Part shown: piece after piece, positions 18,433 through 27,904 of the stretch
How the letters are laid out: the number at the start of each line of letters is the position of its first letter
How positions within the stretch are numbered: the first letter of the stretch is position 1
Assembly: GCF_023703325.1 (NCBI RefSeq)
Contig: NZ_JAMQGM010000001.1
Location: forward strand, 299,745 to 363,744
Source: Streptomyces meridianus
Lineage (GTDB): Bacteria > Actinomycetota > Actinomycetes > Streptomycetales > Streptomycetaceae
DNA length: 64,000 nucleotides
Direction of reading: 5' to 3'
Translations under genes and position numbers: made by a program
Notes under the pieces: model-generated
Told to the model about the DNA's origin: nothing
The model's input: the letters and a program-made list of their open reading frames with translations, nothing else
Databases searched by the model: none

Positions 18433-19323
18433 CTACTGCTCGATCTCGACGCGGGCGTCGGTACGGACCTTTGCGGCGGTCCCGGCAGTATCCGACAGCT
18501 TCACGTTCCCGGTCACGGCCGCGAGCGGGTCGACCACCAGGACCGCGCCGACGGTGCTCGCATCACCCCAGACGCACACGGGCATGTCCACCGTCGAGGG
18601 GCCGCCGCTGCCCGCAGGAGCCCGGACCCGGAACTTCTGGCACTTCATGACCGCGTCGTCATCGAGCCCCTCCGGCGTCAGCGTCTCGGGGCTTCCCACC
18701 GGGGTGGTGTCCTGACCGGCGAGCGACTCGGCCAGCACCAGGAAGGTGGCGTCCACGACCTGTTCCGGCTTCCCGACCCGCCCCGAGACACCGGTCAGCA
18801 TCAGCTTCCGCTCGCCCGGGGCGCGGTACTGCGCCGCCACGGGCCGGGGATCGGCCACCCCGGGAAGCTGCTCCAGCGCCTTCCGGTCGGCAGCGTTCAG
18901 CTCAGGGCCTGATTCACCCGGACCCTCGCGGTCGAACACCGCGGCCACCCGGGCCGGGGTCGTGAGTTCGTACCGCTCGTCGCCCGCGCCACCGAAGAGA
19001 ACGACCCCTCCGACAACGGACGCCACCAGCACGGCGGCGCCGACGGCGAGACCGATCGTCCGGCCCTTCCCGCCACCGCCCTGAGGCGCCCGCGGCATCC
19101 CGTACGGCGGCCCGGCAGGTTGTCCCTGCGGCGGGTACGGGCCGTGCGGTGCGTAGGCGCCCGGTGACGCGTAGGGGTTCGGCTGGGGGAGGCCGTCGCC
19201 CGGTCGGGGCGGCCCGGCGGCTCCACCGGCAGGGTGGTGCGGCGGCCCGAACCCCGGCCCGCCGGCGGCGGCGTACGGCCCCTGTCCCCCTCCCGGCGGT
19301 GGCGGCGGCTGGTTGTGGCTCAT
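18433..19323 (-). CDS. Pro/Gly-rich single-pass membrane protein (paralogue B)
   Basis: A 296-residue protein related to the 17421 gene: start [13 protein letters not shown], a disordered arm of about 85 residues, one membrane helix (about 90-110, [20 protein letters not shown]) and an outer domain with the paired Cys pattern MKCQKFRV...[11 protein letters not shown]. The shared [18 protein letters not shown] segment just after the helix marks the homologous domain. It is 19 bases upstream of its paralogue and almost certainly co-transcribed. No known family is recognised. Confidence 0.82.
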   Translation of the reverse strand: MSHNQPPPPPGGGQGPYAAAGGPGFGPPHHPAGGAAGPPRPGDGLPQPNPYASPGAYAPHGPYPPQGQPAGPPYGMPRAPQGGGGKGRTIGLAVGAAVLVASVVGGVVLFGGAGDERYELTTPARVAAVFDREGPGESGPELNAADRKALEQLPGVADPRPVAAQYRAPGERKLMLTGVSGRVGKPEQVVDATFLVLAESLAGQDTTPVGSPETLTPEGLDDDAVMKCQKFRVRAPAGSGGPSTVDMPVCVWGDASTVGAVLVVDPLAAVTGNVKLSDTAGTAAKVRTDARVEIEQ

Positions 19324-19479
19324 GAAGTCCCCTCGTCACGCGCTGCGTCGGGCACATCCTCCCGGACGTCATGTCTGTACATCGCCGTGGGGCGGCAACA
19401 GATTCGAAACGGTTACGCCCGCCCCGCCCCGCGCCGCCCGTCACGGGAAACCGGTTCGTGGCCGCTCCGACCGCGCCCG

Positions 19480-19485
19480 TACACT
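19480..19485 (+). promoter_or_regulatory. -10 box, leaderless start of valS
   Basis: TACACT lies seven bases before the GTG at 19493; no Shine-Dalgarno sequence precedes the start. Confidence 0.5.
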
Positions 19486-19492
19486 GACCGTC

Positions 19493-22153
19493 GTGACCGA
19501 CAACACCCAGCGCCCCGCCACCGGGGGCATCAGTGCGCCCGAGAATCTGCCGACCCAGTACGCCCCGGCCGAGGTGGAAGGGCAGTTGTACGAGCGCTGG
19601 GTGGAGCGCGGCTACTTCGCCGCGGACGCCAAGAGCGACAAAGAGCCCTACACGATCGTCATCCCGCCGCCCAACGTCACCGGCTCGCTCCACCTCGGCC
19701 ACGCCTTCGAGCACACGCTGATCGACGCCCTCACCCGCCGCAAGCGCATGCAGGGTCACGAGACGCTGTGGCAGCCCGGCATGGACCACGCGGGAATCGC
19801 CACCCAGAATGTCGTCGAGCGCGAGCTCGCCAAGGAGGGCAAGTCCCGCCACGACCTGGGCCGGGAGGCGTTCACCGAGCGCGTCTGGCAGTGGAAGGCC
19901 GAGTCCGGCGGACAGATCTCCGGCCAGATGCGGCGCCTCGGTGACGGTGTCGACTGGTCGCGCGAGCGCTTCACCATGGACGAGGGACTCTCCCGGGCCG
20001 TCCAGACGATCTTCAAGAAGCTCTACGAGGACGAGCTGATCTACCGCGCCGAGCGCATCATCAACTGGTGCCCGCGCTGCCTGACCGCCATCTCCGACAT
20101 CGAGGTGGAGTACCAGGACGACGACGGCGAACTCGTCTCCATCCGTTACGGCGAGGGCGACAGCTCCATCGTCGTCGCGACCACCCGCGCCGAGACGATG
20201 CTCGGTGACACAGCCGTCGCGGTCCACCCCGACGACGACCGCTACCGCCACCTGGTCGGTACCGAGATCGAACTGCCGCTGACCGGTCGCCGGATCCCGG
20301 TCGTCGCGGACGAGCACGTCGATCCCGAGTTCGGCACCGGCGCCGTCAAGGTGACTCCCGCGCACGACCCCAACGACTTCGAGATCGGCCGCCGGCACGG
20401 CCTGCCGAACCTCGCGGTCATGGACGAGCACGCCGTCATCACCGCGCACGGACCGTTCCAGGGCCTGGACAGGCTCGAGGCACGCAGCGCCATCGTCGGC
20501 GCCCTGCGCGCCGAGGGCCGGATCGTGGCGGAGAAGCGCCCCTACAGCCACTCCGTCGGTCACTGTTCGCGCTGCAAGACCACCATCGAACCGCGGCTGT
20601 CCATGCAGTGGTGGGTCAAGGTCGGCCCGCTCGCGAAGGCTGCCGGCGACGCGGTCCGCGACGGCAGCGTCACCATCCACCCCAAGGAGATGGAGTCCCG
20701 CTACTTCGGCTGGATGGACAACATGCACGACTGGTGCATCTCGCGCCAGCTGTGGTGGGGCCACCGCATCCCGATCTGGTACGGCCCGGACGGCGAGGTC
20801 GTCTGCGTCGGTCCGGACGAGGAACCGCCGAGCGGCGAGGGCTGGCACCAGGACGGCGACGTCCTCGACACCTGGTTCTCCTCGGGCCTGTGGCCCTTCT
20901 CCACGCTCGGCTGGCCCGAACGCACCGAGAGCCTCGAGAAGTTCTATCCGAACTCCGTCCTGGTCACCGGCTACGACATCCTCTTCTTCTGGGTCGCCCG
21001 GATGATGATGTTCGGCCTGTACGCGATGGACGGCACTCCGCCGTTCCGCACCATCGCGCTGCACGGCATGGTCCGCGACCAGTTCGGCAAGAAGATGTCG
21101 AAGTCCTTCGGCAACGCGGTCAACCCGCTGGACTGGATGGACACCTACGGCTCGGACGCCGTCCGGTTCACCCTGACCCGCGGCGCCAACCCCGGTGTCG
21201 ACGTCCCGATCGGCGAGGACTGGGTCCAGGCCTCCCGCAACTTCGCCAACAAGATCTGGAACGCCACCCGGTTCGCGATGATGAACGGCGCGACCGTGGA
21301 GGGCGAACTCCCGCCCGCGGCCGAGTTGTCGGCCGCCGACCGGTGGATCCTGTCCCGGCTGAACAGCGTCGTCGCCGAGGTCGACGCGTACTACGAGGAC
21401 TACCAGTTCTCGAAGCTCAGTGAGACCCTGTTCCACTTCGCCTGGGACGAGATCTTCGACTGGTACGTCGAGCTGTCCAAGACCACCTTCGCCAAGGGCG
21501 GGCCCGCGGCCGACGCCTCGCGCCGGGTCCTCGGCGAGGTCCTGGACGTCACGCTGCGCCTGCTGCATCCCGTCGTCCCGTTCGTCACCGAGACGCTGTG
21601 GACCACGCTCACCGGCCGTGAGTCCGTCGTCATCGCCGACTGGCCGGCCGCTGTGCTGGTTCCTGGTGCCGACGCACCGAACGGCTTCAGCGACCGGGCG
21701 GCCGAGCAGGAGATCGGGACCGTCCAGCAGGTCGTCACCGAGGTCCGCCGGTTCCGCGCCGACCAGGGCCTCCAGCCAGGGCAGAAGGTCCCGGCCCGGC
21801 TCGACCTGACCGACACCCCGCTCGCCGCGCACGAGGACGCCATCCGGCAGCTGCTGCGCCTTCAGCCGGAGGGCGACCGCTTTGCGGCCACCGCCACCCT
21901 GCCGATCGCCGGGGCCACGGTCGCCCTCGACCTCTCGGGCGTGATCGACGTCGAGGCCGAGCGCAAACGGCTCGCCAAGGACCTCGCCGCGGCCGAGAAG
22001 GAGAAGGCCCAGACCACTGCGAAGCTCGGCAACGAGGCGTTCCTTGCCAAGGCGCCGGAGCCGGTGAAGGAGAAGATCCGCACCCGGCAGGCCACCGCCG
22101 AGGCCGACATCGAGCGCATCACGGCGCAGCTGGCAGCCCTGCCGCAGCGCTGA
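19493..22153 (+). CDS. valS: Valyl-tRNA synthetase
   Basis: Class I aminoacyl-tRNA synthetase that charges tRNA-Val and edits mischarged threonine. The 886-residue protein has the HIGH-type motif [15 protein letters not shown] at about residues 60-74, the editing domain in the middle, the KMSKS motif ([10 protein letters not shown]) at about 533 and a C-terminal coiled coil with [17 protein letters not shown]. The GTG at 19493 is preferred to the open frame from 19313, which would add a non-homologous 60 residues. folC follows with a terminator between. Confidence 0.97.
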   Translation: MTDNTQRPATGGISAPENLPTQYAPAEVEGQLYERWVERGYFAADAKSDKEPYTIVIPPPNVTGSLHLGHAFEHTLIDALTRRKRMQGHETLWQPGMDHAGIATQNVVERELAKEGKSRHDLGREAFTERVWQWKAESGGQISGQMRRLGDGVDWSRERFTMDEGLSRAVQTIFKKLYEDELIYRAERIINWCPRCLTAISDIEVEYQDDDGELVSIRYGEGDSSIVVATTRAETMLGDTAVAVHPDDDRYRHLVGTEIELPLTGRRIPVVADEHVDPEFGTGAVKVTPAHDPNDFEIGRRHGLPNLAVMDEHAVITAHGPFQGLDRLEARSAIVGALRAEGRIVAEKRPYSHSVGHCSRCKTTIEPRLSMQWWVKVGPLAKAAGDAVRDGSVTIHPKEMESRYFGWMDNMHDWCISRQLWWGHRIPIWYGPDGEVVCVGPDEEPPSGEGWHQDGDVLDTWFSSGLWPFSTLGWPERTESLEKFYPNSVLVTGYDILFFWVARMMMFGLYAMDGTPPFRTIALHGMVRDQFGKKMSKSFGNAVNPLDWMDTYGSDAVRFTLTRGANPGVDVPIGEDWVQASRNFANKIWNATRFAMMNGATVEGELPPAAELSAADRWILSRLNSVVAEVDAYYEDYQFSKLSETLFHFAWDEIFDWYVELSKTTFAKGGPAADASRRVLGEVLDVTLRLLHPVVPFVTETLWTTLTGRESVVIADWPAAVLVPGADAPNGFSDRAAEQEIGTVQQVVTEVRRFRADQGLQPGQKVPARLDLTDTPLAAHEDAIRQLLRLQPEGDRFAATATLPIAGATVALDLSGVIDVEAERKRLAKDLAAAEKEKAQTTAKLGNEAFLAKAPEPVKEKIRTRQATAEADIERITAQLAALPQR

Positions 22154-22176
22154 CCCGCAGCGCACCGACGTGATCG

Positions 22177-22212
22177 GGGCCCTGCCGTCCGTCTCATCGG
22201 GCGGCAGGGCCC
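22177..22212 (+). terminator. valS terminator
   Basis: GGGCCCTGCCGTCCG pairs with CGGGCGGCAGGGCCC with one wobble, leaving a six-base loop TCTCAT. Confidence 0.8.
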
Positions 22213-22273
22213 TCGTCGCGGACGGCCGCGGGGCGCTCGGGCGGTCCGTGCCGACCCCGACCGGCGCGCTCCG

Positions 22274-22279
22274 TAGACT
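22274..22279 (+). promoter_or_regulatory. -10 box, leaderless start of folC
   Basis: TAGACT lies six bases before the GTG at 22286, with CCGACC 17 bases upstream as -35. Confidence 0.5.
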
Positions 22280-22285
22280 GAAGGG

Positions 22286-23809
22286 GTGAGTGAGCGCCCC
22301 CAGCACGATGAACCCGACAATCCCGGTGGAACCGACCCCTTCGACGAGATCGTCGAGGCCGAGACCGAGCGCGATCCCGACCTGGCCGTGATCGAGGCGG
22401 GCAGCCGGACGCTGCGCGCCCAGGCCGGCCCGCCGCAGGGCGACGGGATCCCGGCCCGTCCGCAGGACCCGGAGACCGACCGGGCGCTGCGCGAGGTCGA
22501 GGCGGAGCTGGCGGGGCGCTGGCCGGAGACCAAGCTCGACCCGTCACTGGTCCGCATCGAGGCGCTGATGGACGTCCTCGGCGATCCGCAGCGCGCCTAC
22601 CCGTCGATCCACATCACCGGCACCAACGGCAAGACCAGCACCGCGCGCATGATCGAGGCGCTGCTCACCGCGTTCGAGCTGCGGGCCGGGCGGTACACCA
22701 GCCCGCATGTCCAGTCGGTGACCGAGCGCATCAGCATCGACGGCACGCCCGTCGCGGCCGAGCGGTTCATCGAGACGTATCAGGACCTCCGTCCGTACAT
22801 CGACATGGTCGACGCCTCGCAGGAACACCGGCTGTCCTTCTTCGAGGTCCTCACCGGAATGGCGTACGCGGCCTTCGCGGACGCCCCGGTGGACGTGGCG
22901 GTCGTCGAGGTCGGCATGGGCGGCACCTGGGACGCCACCAACGTGATCGACGGGCAAGTGGCCGTCATCACCCCCATCGACGTGGACCACGCCGACCGGC
23001 TCGGCTCCACGCCCCGCGAGATCGCGACCGAGAAGGCCGGCGTCGTGAAGCAGGGGGCGACCGTGGTGCTGGCCCAGCAGCCGGTTGACGCCGCGCAGGT
23101 GCTGCTGAAGAGGGCCGTCGAAGTCGACGCGACCGTGGCCCGTGCGGGCATGGAGTTCGGTGTGCAGAGCCGTGAGCCGGCCGTCGGCGGCCAGCTGCTG
23201 ACATTGCGCGGCCTGGGCGGTGAGTACCCGGACGTCTTTCTTCCGCTGCACGGCGCGCACATGGCGCACAACGCGGCAGTGGCGCTGGCGGCCGTCGAGG
23301 CGTTCTTCGGTATCGGTACCGACCACGCGCGCACCCTGGAGCCCGAGACCGTGCGTGCCGCCTTCGCCTCGGTGGTGTCGCCGGGGCGTCTCGAGGTCGT
23401 CCGCAAGAGCCCGACCGTCGTCCTGGACGCCGCCCACAATCCCGCCGGCGCGCGGGCCGCGGCTGGGGCTGTCACCGAGGCGTTCGGCTTCAGCCGGCTG
23501 GTCGGTGTGGTGGGCACCAGCGGCGACAAGGACGTCCGAGGTCTCCTCGAGGCGTTCGAGCCGGTCTTCGCCGACCTGGTGGTGACCCGCAACTCCAGTC
23601 ACCGCGGCATGGACGTGGACGAGTTGGCCGCGATCGCCGTCGAGGTCTTCGGCCAGGACCGGGTGCAGGTCGAACCGCGGCTCGACGACGCGCTCGAAGC
23701 GGCGATCACGCTCGCCGAGGAGGAGGACGAATACTCCGGCGCGGGCGTGCTCGTGACCGGTTCGGTGATCACGGTCGGCGAGGCCCGGCTGCTGCTCGGG
23801 AGGTCGTGA
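22286..23809 (+). CDS. folC: Folylpolyglutamate / dihydrofolate synthase
   Basis: Ligates glutamate to dihydropteroate and folates. The 507-residue protein has an acidic, poorly conserved N terminus of about 65 residues, then a Mur-ligase-type ATPase core with the P-loop ITGTNGKTSTARM at about residues 110-122. The FolC landmarks follow: TSPHVQSVTERI, VVEVGMGGTWDATN and the C-terminal VLDAAHNPAGARA. The DUF4233 gene begins two bases after the stop, a pairing usual in actinobacteria. Confidence 0.95.
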   Translation: MSERPQHDEPDNPGGTDPFDEIVEAETERDPDLAVIEAGSRTLRAQAGPPQGDGIPARPQDPETDRALREVEAELAGRWPETKLDPSLVRIEALMDVLGDPQRAYPSIHITGTNGKTSTARMIEALLTAFELRAGRYTSPHVQSVTERISIDGTPVAAERFIETYQDLRPYIDMVDASQEHRLSFFEVLTGMAYAAFADAPVDVAVVEVGMGGTWDATNVIDGQVAVITPIDVDHADRLGSTPREIATEKAGVVKQGATVVLAQQPVDAAQVLLKRAVEVDATVARAGMEFGVQSREPAVGGQLLTLRGLGGEYPDVFLPLHGAHMAHNAAVALAAVEAFFGIGTDHARTLEPETVRAAFASVVSPGRLEVVRKSPTVVLDAAHNPAGARAAAGAVTEAFGFSRLVGVVGTSGDKDVRGLLEAFEPVFADLVVTRNSSHRGMDVDELAAIAVEVFGQDRVQVEPRLDDALEAAITLAEEEDEYSGAGVLVTGSVITVGEARLLLGRS

Positions 23810-23810
23810 G

Positions 23811-24161
23811 ATGCGGACACTGTGTGCGAGCACCCTCATCGGTGAGTTCTTCGTCATCGGGTTCGCGGGGCTGGTCGCCATGCAGACGTCGGAGCTGTCC
23901 GCCGGCGTCGTGTGGACGGTGAGCGGCGTGGTGATGCTGCTGTGCCTGCTGCTGTGCGGCGTGCTGAGCCGGCCGGGCGCGGTGACGATCGGCTGGGTGC
24001 TCCAGGCGGGTCTGGTCGCGAGCGGCTTCATCGTGCCCACGATGTTCTTCCTCGGCGTGTGCTTCGGCGCCCTGTGGTGGGCGTCGGTCCACTTCGGCCG
24101 CAAGGTGGACGAGGCCAAGGCCCGGTTCGCCGAGCAGGCCGCCGAGGCTGACGCTGCGTGA
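23811..24161 (+). CDS. DUF4233 membrane protein
   Basis: A 116-residue protein with about four membrane segments (residues 5-24, 30-50, 58-75 and 78-95) and an Ala/Glu-rich cytosolic tail. It begins MRTLCASTLIGEFFVIGFAG, the usual start of the small DUF4233 family that sits between folC and ndk in Streptomyces. It is translationally coupled to folC. The function is unknown. Confidence 0.87.
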   Translation: MRTLCASTLIGEFFVIGFAGLVAMQTSELSAGVVWTVSGVVMLLCLLLCGVLSRPGAVTIGWVLQAGLVASGFIVPTMFFLGVCFGALWWASVHFGRKVDEAKARFAEQAAEADAA

Positions 24162-24266
24162 CGAGCGGCGGAGTCGTCCCTGTAGCCTCTGACCACCGTC
24201 CGCGGACGAATTCCTCCGGGGAGCGATCAGGATGCCCCCGAGCCGTACCTCCAAGGAGTCAACCCA

Positions 24267-24680
24267 GTGAGCCAGCGCACCCTCGTCCTTCTCAAGCCCG
24301 ATGCCGTCCGACGCGGCCTGATCGGTGAGGTCGTCGGCCGTGTCGAAAGGAAGGCGGGCTGGCGCATCACCGCTCTGGAGTTGCGGACGCTGGACCGTGC
24401 GGTGCTGGAGCAGCACTATGCCGAACACGTGGGCAAGCCGTTCTACGAGCCGCTGGTCGAGTTCATGTCCTCCGGCCCGGTCGTCGCGATGGTCGTGGAG
24501 GGTGAGCGCGTCATCGAGGGTGTGCGCACGCTGGCCGGGCCGACTGACCCGATTGCAGCAACTCCCGGAAGTATTCGCGGAGATTTCGGCACCATTGTCC
24601 GCGAGAACCTCATTCACGCCTCGGACTCCGAGGAGTCCGCGGAGCGAGAGCTGAAGATTTTTTTCCCGGCCTTTGCCTGA
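24267..24680 (+). CDS. ndk: Nucleoside diphosphate kinase
   Basis: Transfers the gamma phosphate of ATP to other nucleoside diphosphates through a phosphohistidine. The 137-residue protein opens RTLVLLKPDAVRRGL and has the active-site His117 in ENLIHASDSEES. The Ala after the His replaces the usual Gly, as in other Streptomyces. The GTG at 24267 follows CAAGGAG. A TAGCCT near 24181 could be its -10. Confidence 0.96.
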   Translation: MSQRTLVLLKPDAVRRGLIGEVVGRVERKAGWRITALELRTLDRAVLEQHYAEHVGKPFYEPLVEFMSSGPVVAMVVEGERVIEGVRTLAGPTDPIAATPGSIRGDFGTIVRENLIHASDSEESAERELKIFFPAFA

Positions 24681-24682
24681 CA

Positions 24683-24701
24683 GCCCGTCATCTCAACGGG
24701 C
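24683..24701 (+). terminator. Weak ndk terminator
   Basis: GCCCGT/ACGGGC forms a short six-bp stem with a seven-base loop immediately after the ndk stop. Confidence 0.45.
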
Positions 24702-24769
24702 GGTATGACCTGGGGTGATCGAAGAAATTCGGTCGCCCTCTGGCATATGTAGCCCGAATGGGGGAACGT

Positions 24770-24787
24770 ATTCCCCCGACACGACGT
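24770..24787. promoter_or_regulatory. Hairpin or operator in the mreB upstream region
   Basis: GGGGGAACGTATTCCCCC is an 18-base inverted repeat with seven-bp arms and a CGTA centre. It lies about 170 bases before mreB in a 275-base gap that has no gene. It may be an operator or a leader hairpin. Confidence 0.4.
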
Positions 24788-24955
24788 CACCATTACTGAG
24801 GCAGGGTCGTGTTCCACTGACAATGGCTGAGGAACCCTCGCGCCGCGCTCGCCTCCGAGCGGGTCTACGATGATGCTTCCACGCCCACAGCGCTCACCCT
24901 GCCTACCTCAAGCAAAGCCATCACCGCTCCAGCTGGGAAGGCCAGACGTATCCTC

Positions 24956-25987
24956 ATGGGGAACAACATGTCGTTCATCGGCCGTGACATGGCTGTCGAC
25001 CTCGGCACCGCCAACACGCTGGTGTACGTCAGGGGTCGCGGGATCGTCCTCAACGAGCCGTCCGTCGTCGCCATCAACACGAACACCGGTGGCATCCTCG
25101 CGGTCGGGGCCGAGGCCAAGAAGATGATCGGCCGCACCCCTGGCAACATCGTCGCGGTCCGCCCGCTGAAGGACGGCGTCATCGCCGACTTCGAGATCAC
25201 CGAGCGGATGCTGCGCTACTTCATCCTGAAGATCCACAAGCGCCGCTACCTGGCCCGCCCCAGGGTCGTTGTCTGTGTGCCCTCCGGAATCACGGGAGTC
25301 GAGCGCCGCGCGGTCATCGAGGCGTCCACCCAGGCGGGCGCCCGGCAGGTCCACATCATCGAGGAGCCCATGGCCGCGGCCATCGGCTCCGGCCTTCCCG
25401 TGCACGAGGCCACCGGCAACATGGTGGTCGACATCGGCGGCGGTACCACCGAGGTCGCGGTCATCTCGCTCGGCGGCATCGTCACCGCCCAGTCGATCCG
25501 GGTCGCCGGCGACGAACTCGACAACGCGATCATCCAGCACATCAAGAAGGAGTACAGCCTCCTCCTCGGTGAGCGGACCGCCGAGAGCATCAAGATGACC
25601 ATCGGCTCGGCGTTCGATCTCGGCGAGGAGGAGCACACCGAGATCCGTGGACGCGACCTGGTCAGCGGGCTGCCGAAGACCGTCGTCATCTCCGCCGCCG
25701 AGGTGCGCAAGGCCATCGAGGAACCGGTGAACGCGATCATCGACGCGGTCAAGACCACCCTCGACAAGTGCCCGCCCGAGCTCTCCGGCGACGTCATGGA
25801 CCGGGGCATCGTGCTCACCGGCGGCGGCGCTCTGCTGCGCGGCCTCGACGAGCGACTGCGCAGCGAGACCGGTATGCCGATCCACATCGCCGAGGACCCG
25901 CTCGACTCCGTCGCGCTCGGTTCCGGCAAGTGCGTCGAGGAGTTCGAAGCGCTCCAGCAGGTGCTGGACGCCCAGCCCCGCAGATGA
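24956..25987 (+). CDS. mreB: Rod-shape/actin-like protein MreB
   Basis: Actin-like ATPase forming membrane-associated filaments; in Streptomyces it acts mainly in spore-wall synthesis. The 343-residue protein has phosphate-1 motif [11 protein letters not shown], the phosphate-2 motif [14 protein letters not shown] and the adenosine motif [14 protein letters not shown]. The ATG at 24956 gives [17 protein letters not shown], the usual Streptomyces start; an ATG at 24968 is possible. It heads the mre cluster, with about 200 bases and possible hairpins before mreC. Confidence 0.97.
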   Translation: MGNNMSFIGRDMAVDLGTANTLVYVRGRGIVLNEPSVVAINTNTGGILAVGAEAKKMIGRTPGNIVAVRPLKDGVIADFEITERMLRYFILKIHKRRYLARPRVVVCVPSGITGVERRAVIEASTQAGARQVHIIEEPMAAAIGSGLPVHEATGNMVVDIGGGTTEVAVISLGGIVTAQSIRVAGDELDNAIIQHIKKEYSLLLGERTAESIKMTIGSAFDLGEEEHTEIRGRDLVSGLPKTVVISAAEVRKAIEEPVNAIIDAVKTTLDKCPPELSGDVMDRGIVLTGGGALLRGLDERLRSETGMPIHIAEDPLDSVALGSGKCVEEFEALQQVLDAQPRR

Positions 25988-26031
25988 CAATCGGGTGAAA
26001 TGCCCCCCGCACCGCGGTGGGGAGCCCTGCT

Positions 26032-26055
26032 GCACGGGTAGCTCTACGCCCGTGC
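26032..26055 (+). terminator. Possible attenuating hairpin between mreB and mreC
   Basis: GCACGGG and CCCGTGC are separated by ten bases, 45 bases after the mreB stop. It could lower read-through into mreC. Confidence 0.45.
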
Positions 26056-26189
26056 GGCGGGTCGTCCGCTCGTCGTGGACACATGTGTGCGGGGTCGGTT
26101 CGAACCCCGATGCCCGCGAGTAGAGCGACCCTGATGATCCGGTGCGGCCCCGGCCGTCCGGCCCGACGAGGAAGGCACGGCCGCCGCAC

Positions 26190-27218
26190 GTGAGGGACAC
26201 ACGAGAGAGCCGGCTGCTCCTGGTGCTGCTGATCGCCATCGCGTTCGCATTGATCACGGTGGACATTCGCGGTGGTGAGGATTCACCCCTCGATGGCGCC
26301 AGACGGGCAGCGGCCTCTGTCTTCGGCCCGGTCGAGAACGGCGTGGCCACCGCCGTCGGCCCCGTGGGCAACGCCATCAGCGCGGTGCGCGAGTCCGGTG
26401 ACCGCCACACCCGCGTCAGCCGGCTCGAACAGGAGAACGCAGCCCTGAAGACCAGGCTCGGCAGCGACGCCCGCAACCGCAGCCGGGTGGCCGAGCTCGA
26501 CAAGATGCTCAAGCTCGCCGGCCGTGGTCAGTACGGCATCAAGGGCGCCGAGGTCATCGCCATAGGAGCAGCCCAGGGCTTCTCCTGGACCGTCACCATC
26601 GACGCGGGCAGCAACGACGGTATCGCCCGCGACATGACCGTCGTCAACGGCGACGGTCTGGTCGGACGGGTCACCACCGTCGGCCCGTCCACGTCGACGA
26701 TCCTGCTCGCGAGCGACCCCGACTTCACCGTCGGCACCCGCATGGAGCACTCCGGGGAACTGGGCTTCGCCACCGGACAGGGCGACCGCCCGATGCGCGT
26801 CCAGCTCCTCAACGGCAAGGCCAGGGTGAAGAAGGGCGACCGGATGGTGACCTTCGGCTCCCGGGCCGACAAGCCGTTCGTCCCCGGCGTTCCCGTCGGT
26901 GAGATCGTCCGCGTCGACCGGTCGACGGGAGACCTCACCCGCACCGTGCACATCCGCCCCTTCGTCGGCTTCAGCAAGCTCGACATCGTCGGGGTCGTCG
27001 TCCAGCCACCGCGCAAGAACCCTCGCGACATGGTGCTGCCGCCCCCGGTGAAGGCCAAACCCACGCCGACCGTCACCGTCACGGCCTCCCCGTCGGCCCG
27101 GGGTGACGAGGAGGCCGCGGAGGGAGCCGAGGGCGGCGTGGACGCCCGGAACGAGGACGACGCCGGCGTCGCGGCGGAAGACGGTGCGGCCCCCACACCG
27201 AGCCCGAGCAGGAGCTGA
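26190..27218 (+). CDS. mreC: Rod-shape-determining protein MreC
   Basis: Bitopic membrane protein linking MreB to the wall-synthesis enzymes outside. The 342-residue protein has a helix at residues 9-27 (LLVLLIAIAFALITVDI), a coiled coil at about 70-100 (RLEQENAALKTRL) and two beta-barrel domains. A Streptomyces-type acidic and Pro/Thr-rich C-terminal tail occupies the last 65 residues. The GTG at 26190 (VRDTRESR) is chosen over the GTG at 26142 because the added residues are non-homologous. mreD starts two bases after the stop. Confidence 0.95.
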   Translation: MRDTRESRLLLVLLIAIAFALITVDIRGGEDSPLDGARRAAASVFGPVENGVATAVGPVGNAISAVRESGDRHTRVSRLEQENAALKTRLGSDARNRSRVAELDKMLKLAGRGQYGIKGAEVIAIGAAQGFSWTVTIDAGSNDGIARDMTVVNGDGLVGRVTTVGPSTSTILLASDPDFTVGTRMEHSGELGFATGQGDRPMRVQLLNGKARVKKGDRMVTFGSRADKPFVPGVPVGEIVRVDRSTGDLTRTVHIRPFVGFSKLDIVGVVVQPPRKNPRDMVLPPPVKAKPTPTVTVTASPSARGDEEAAEGAEGGVDARNEDDAGVAAEDGAAPTPSPSRS

Positions 27219-27220
27219 TC

Positions 27221-27904
27221 ATGCGAGTCAACCGGATCCTGCTGTCGACCGCCCTCGTGGCCGTCGCCCTCGTCGTGCAGGTGTGCATCCTCGCGCGGCT
27301 CCACCTGCCCGGCGCGGTCCCCGATCTGATGCTGCTCGTCATCATCGCGCTCGCTCTCGTCTGGGGCCACGTGGCCGGAGCCCTGGTCGGGTTCTGCGCG
27401 GGCCTGCTCACCGACCTGGCTCCGCCTGCCGACCACGCGATGGGCCGCTACGCGCTCGTCCTGTGCTTCATCGGGTACCTCGCCGGCCTCGCCAGGCCCG
27501 ACAAGGGGCGGGTCCAGTCCGCCACCGTCCCGTTGCTGGTGGTCTGCGGCGCTGCCGCCGGATCCACGTTCCTGTCGGTCGGCGTCGCCGCGCTCGTCGG
27601 TGAGACGCACGAAGGCCAGACCGGCCTCGGAAGCCTGGTGCTGACCGCTCTGATCTACGACCTGCTCCTCGCGCCCTTCACCGTGCCGCTGATCATGACC
27701 CTGGCCCGGCGCATCGACAACGACCCGCTGGCCGACAGCTCCGGCACCGGCACCGGCACGGAGCGCCCGACGGCAAGCCTGATGACGAGCGGCGGCATGC
27801 GCCTCAAGAAGGGCCGGATCGGCAGCGCACGCACGGGCCTGCTGACACGTCCTGCCAAGCCCAGGATCCGCACGGCGCGCATCAAGGGGGTCAAACGGCT
27901 GTGA
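27221..27904 (+). CDS. mreD: Rod-shape-determining protein MreD
   Basis: Integral membrane partner of MreC. The 227-residue protein has about five helices in residues 5-160, with the family motif LHLPGAVPDLMLLVIIALAL and a conserved second half GALVGFCAGLLTDLAPPAD. A basic C-terminal tail of about 55 residues is Streptomyces-like. It overlaps pbp2 by four bases (GTGA), so the two are translationally coupled. Confidence 0.94.
   Translation: MRVNRILLSTALVAVALVVQVCILARLHLPGAVPDLMLLVIIALALVWGHVAGALVGFCAGLLTDLAPPADHAMGRYALVLCFIGYLAGLARPDKGRVQSATVPLLVVCGAAAGSTFLSVGVAALVGETHEGQTGLGSLVLTALIYDLLLAPFTVPLIMTLARRIDNDPLADSSGTGTGTERPTASLMTSGGMRLKKGRIGSARTGLLTRPAKPRIRTARIKGVKRL

Noticed and set aside
19313..19492. 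N-terminal extension of ValS
   Set aside because: The added 60 residues are non-homologous and cross the promoter and the divergent gene start.
18914..22306. 1130-codon minus-strand frame opposite valS
   Set aside because: No recognisable domain, and valS on the plus strand is unambiguous.
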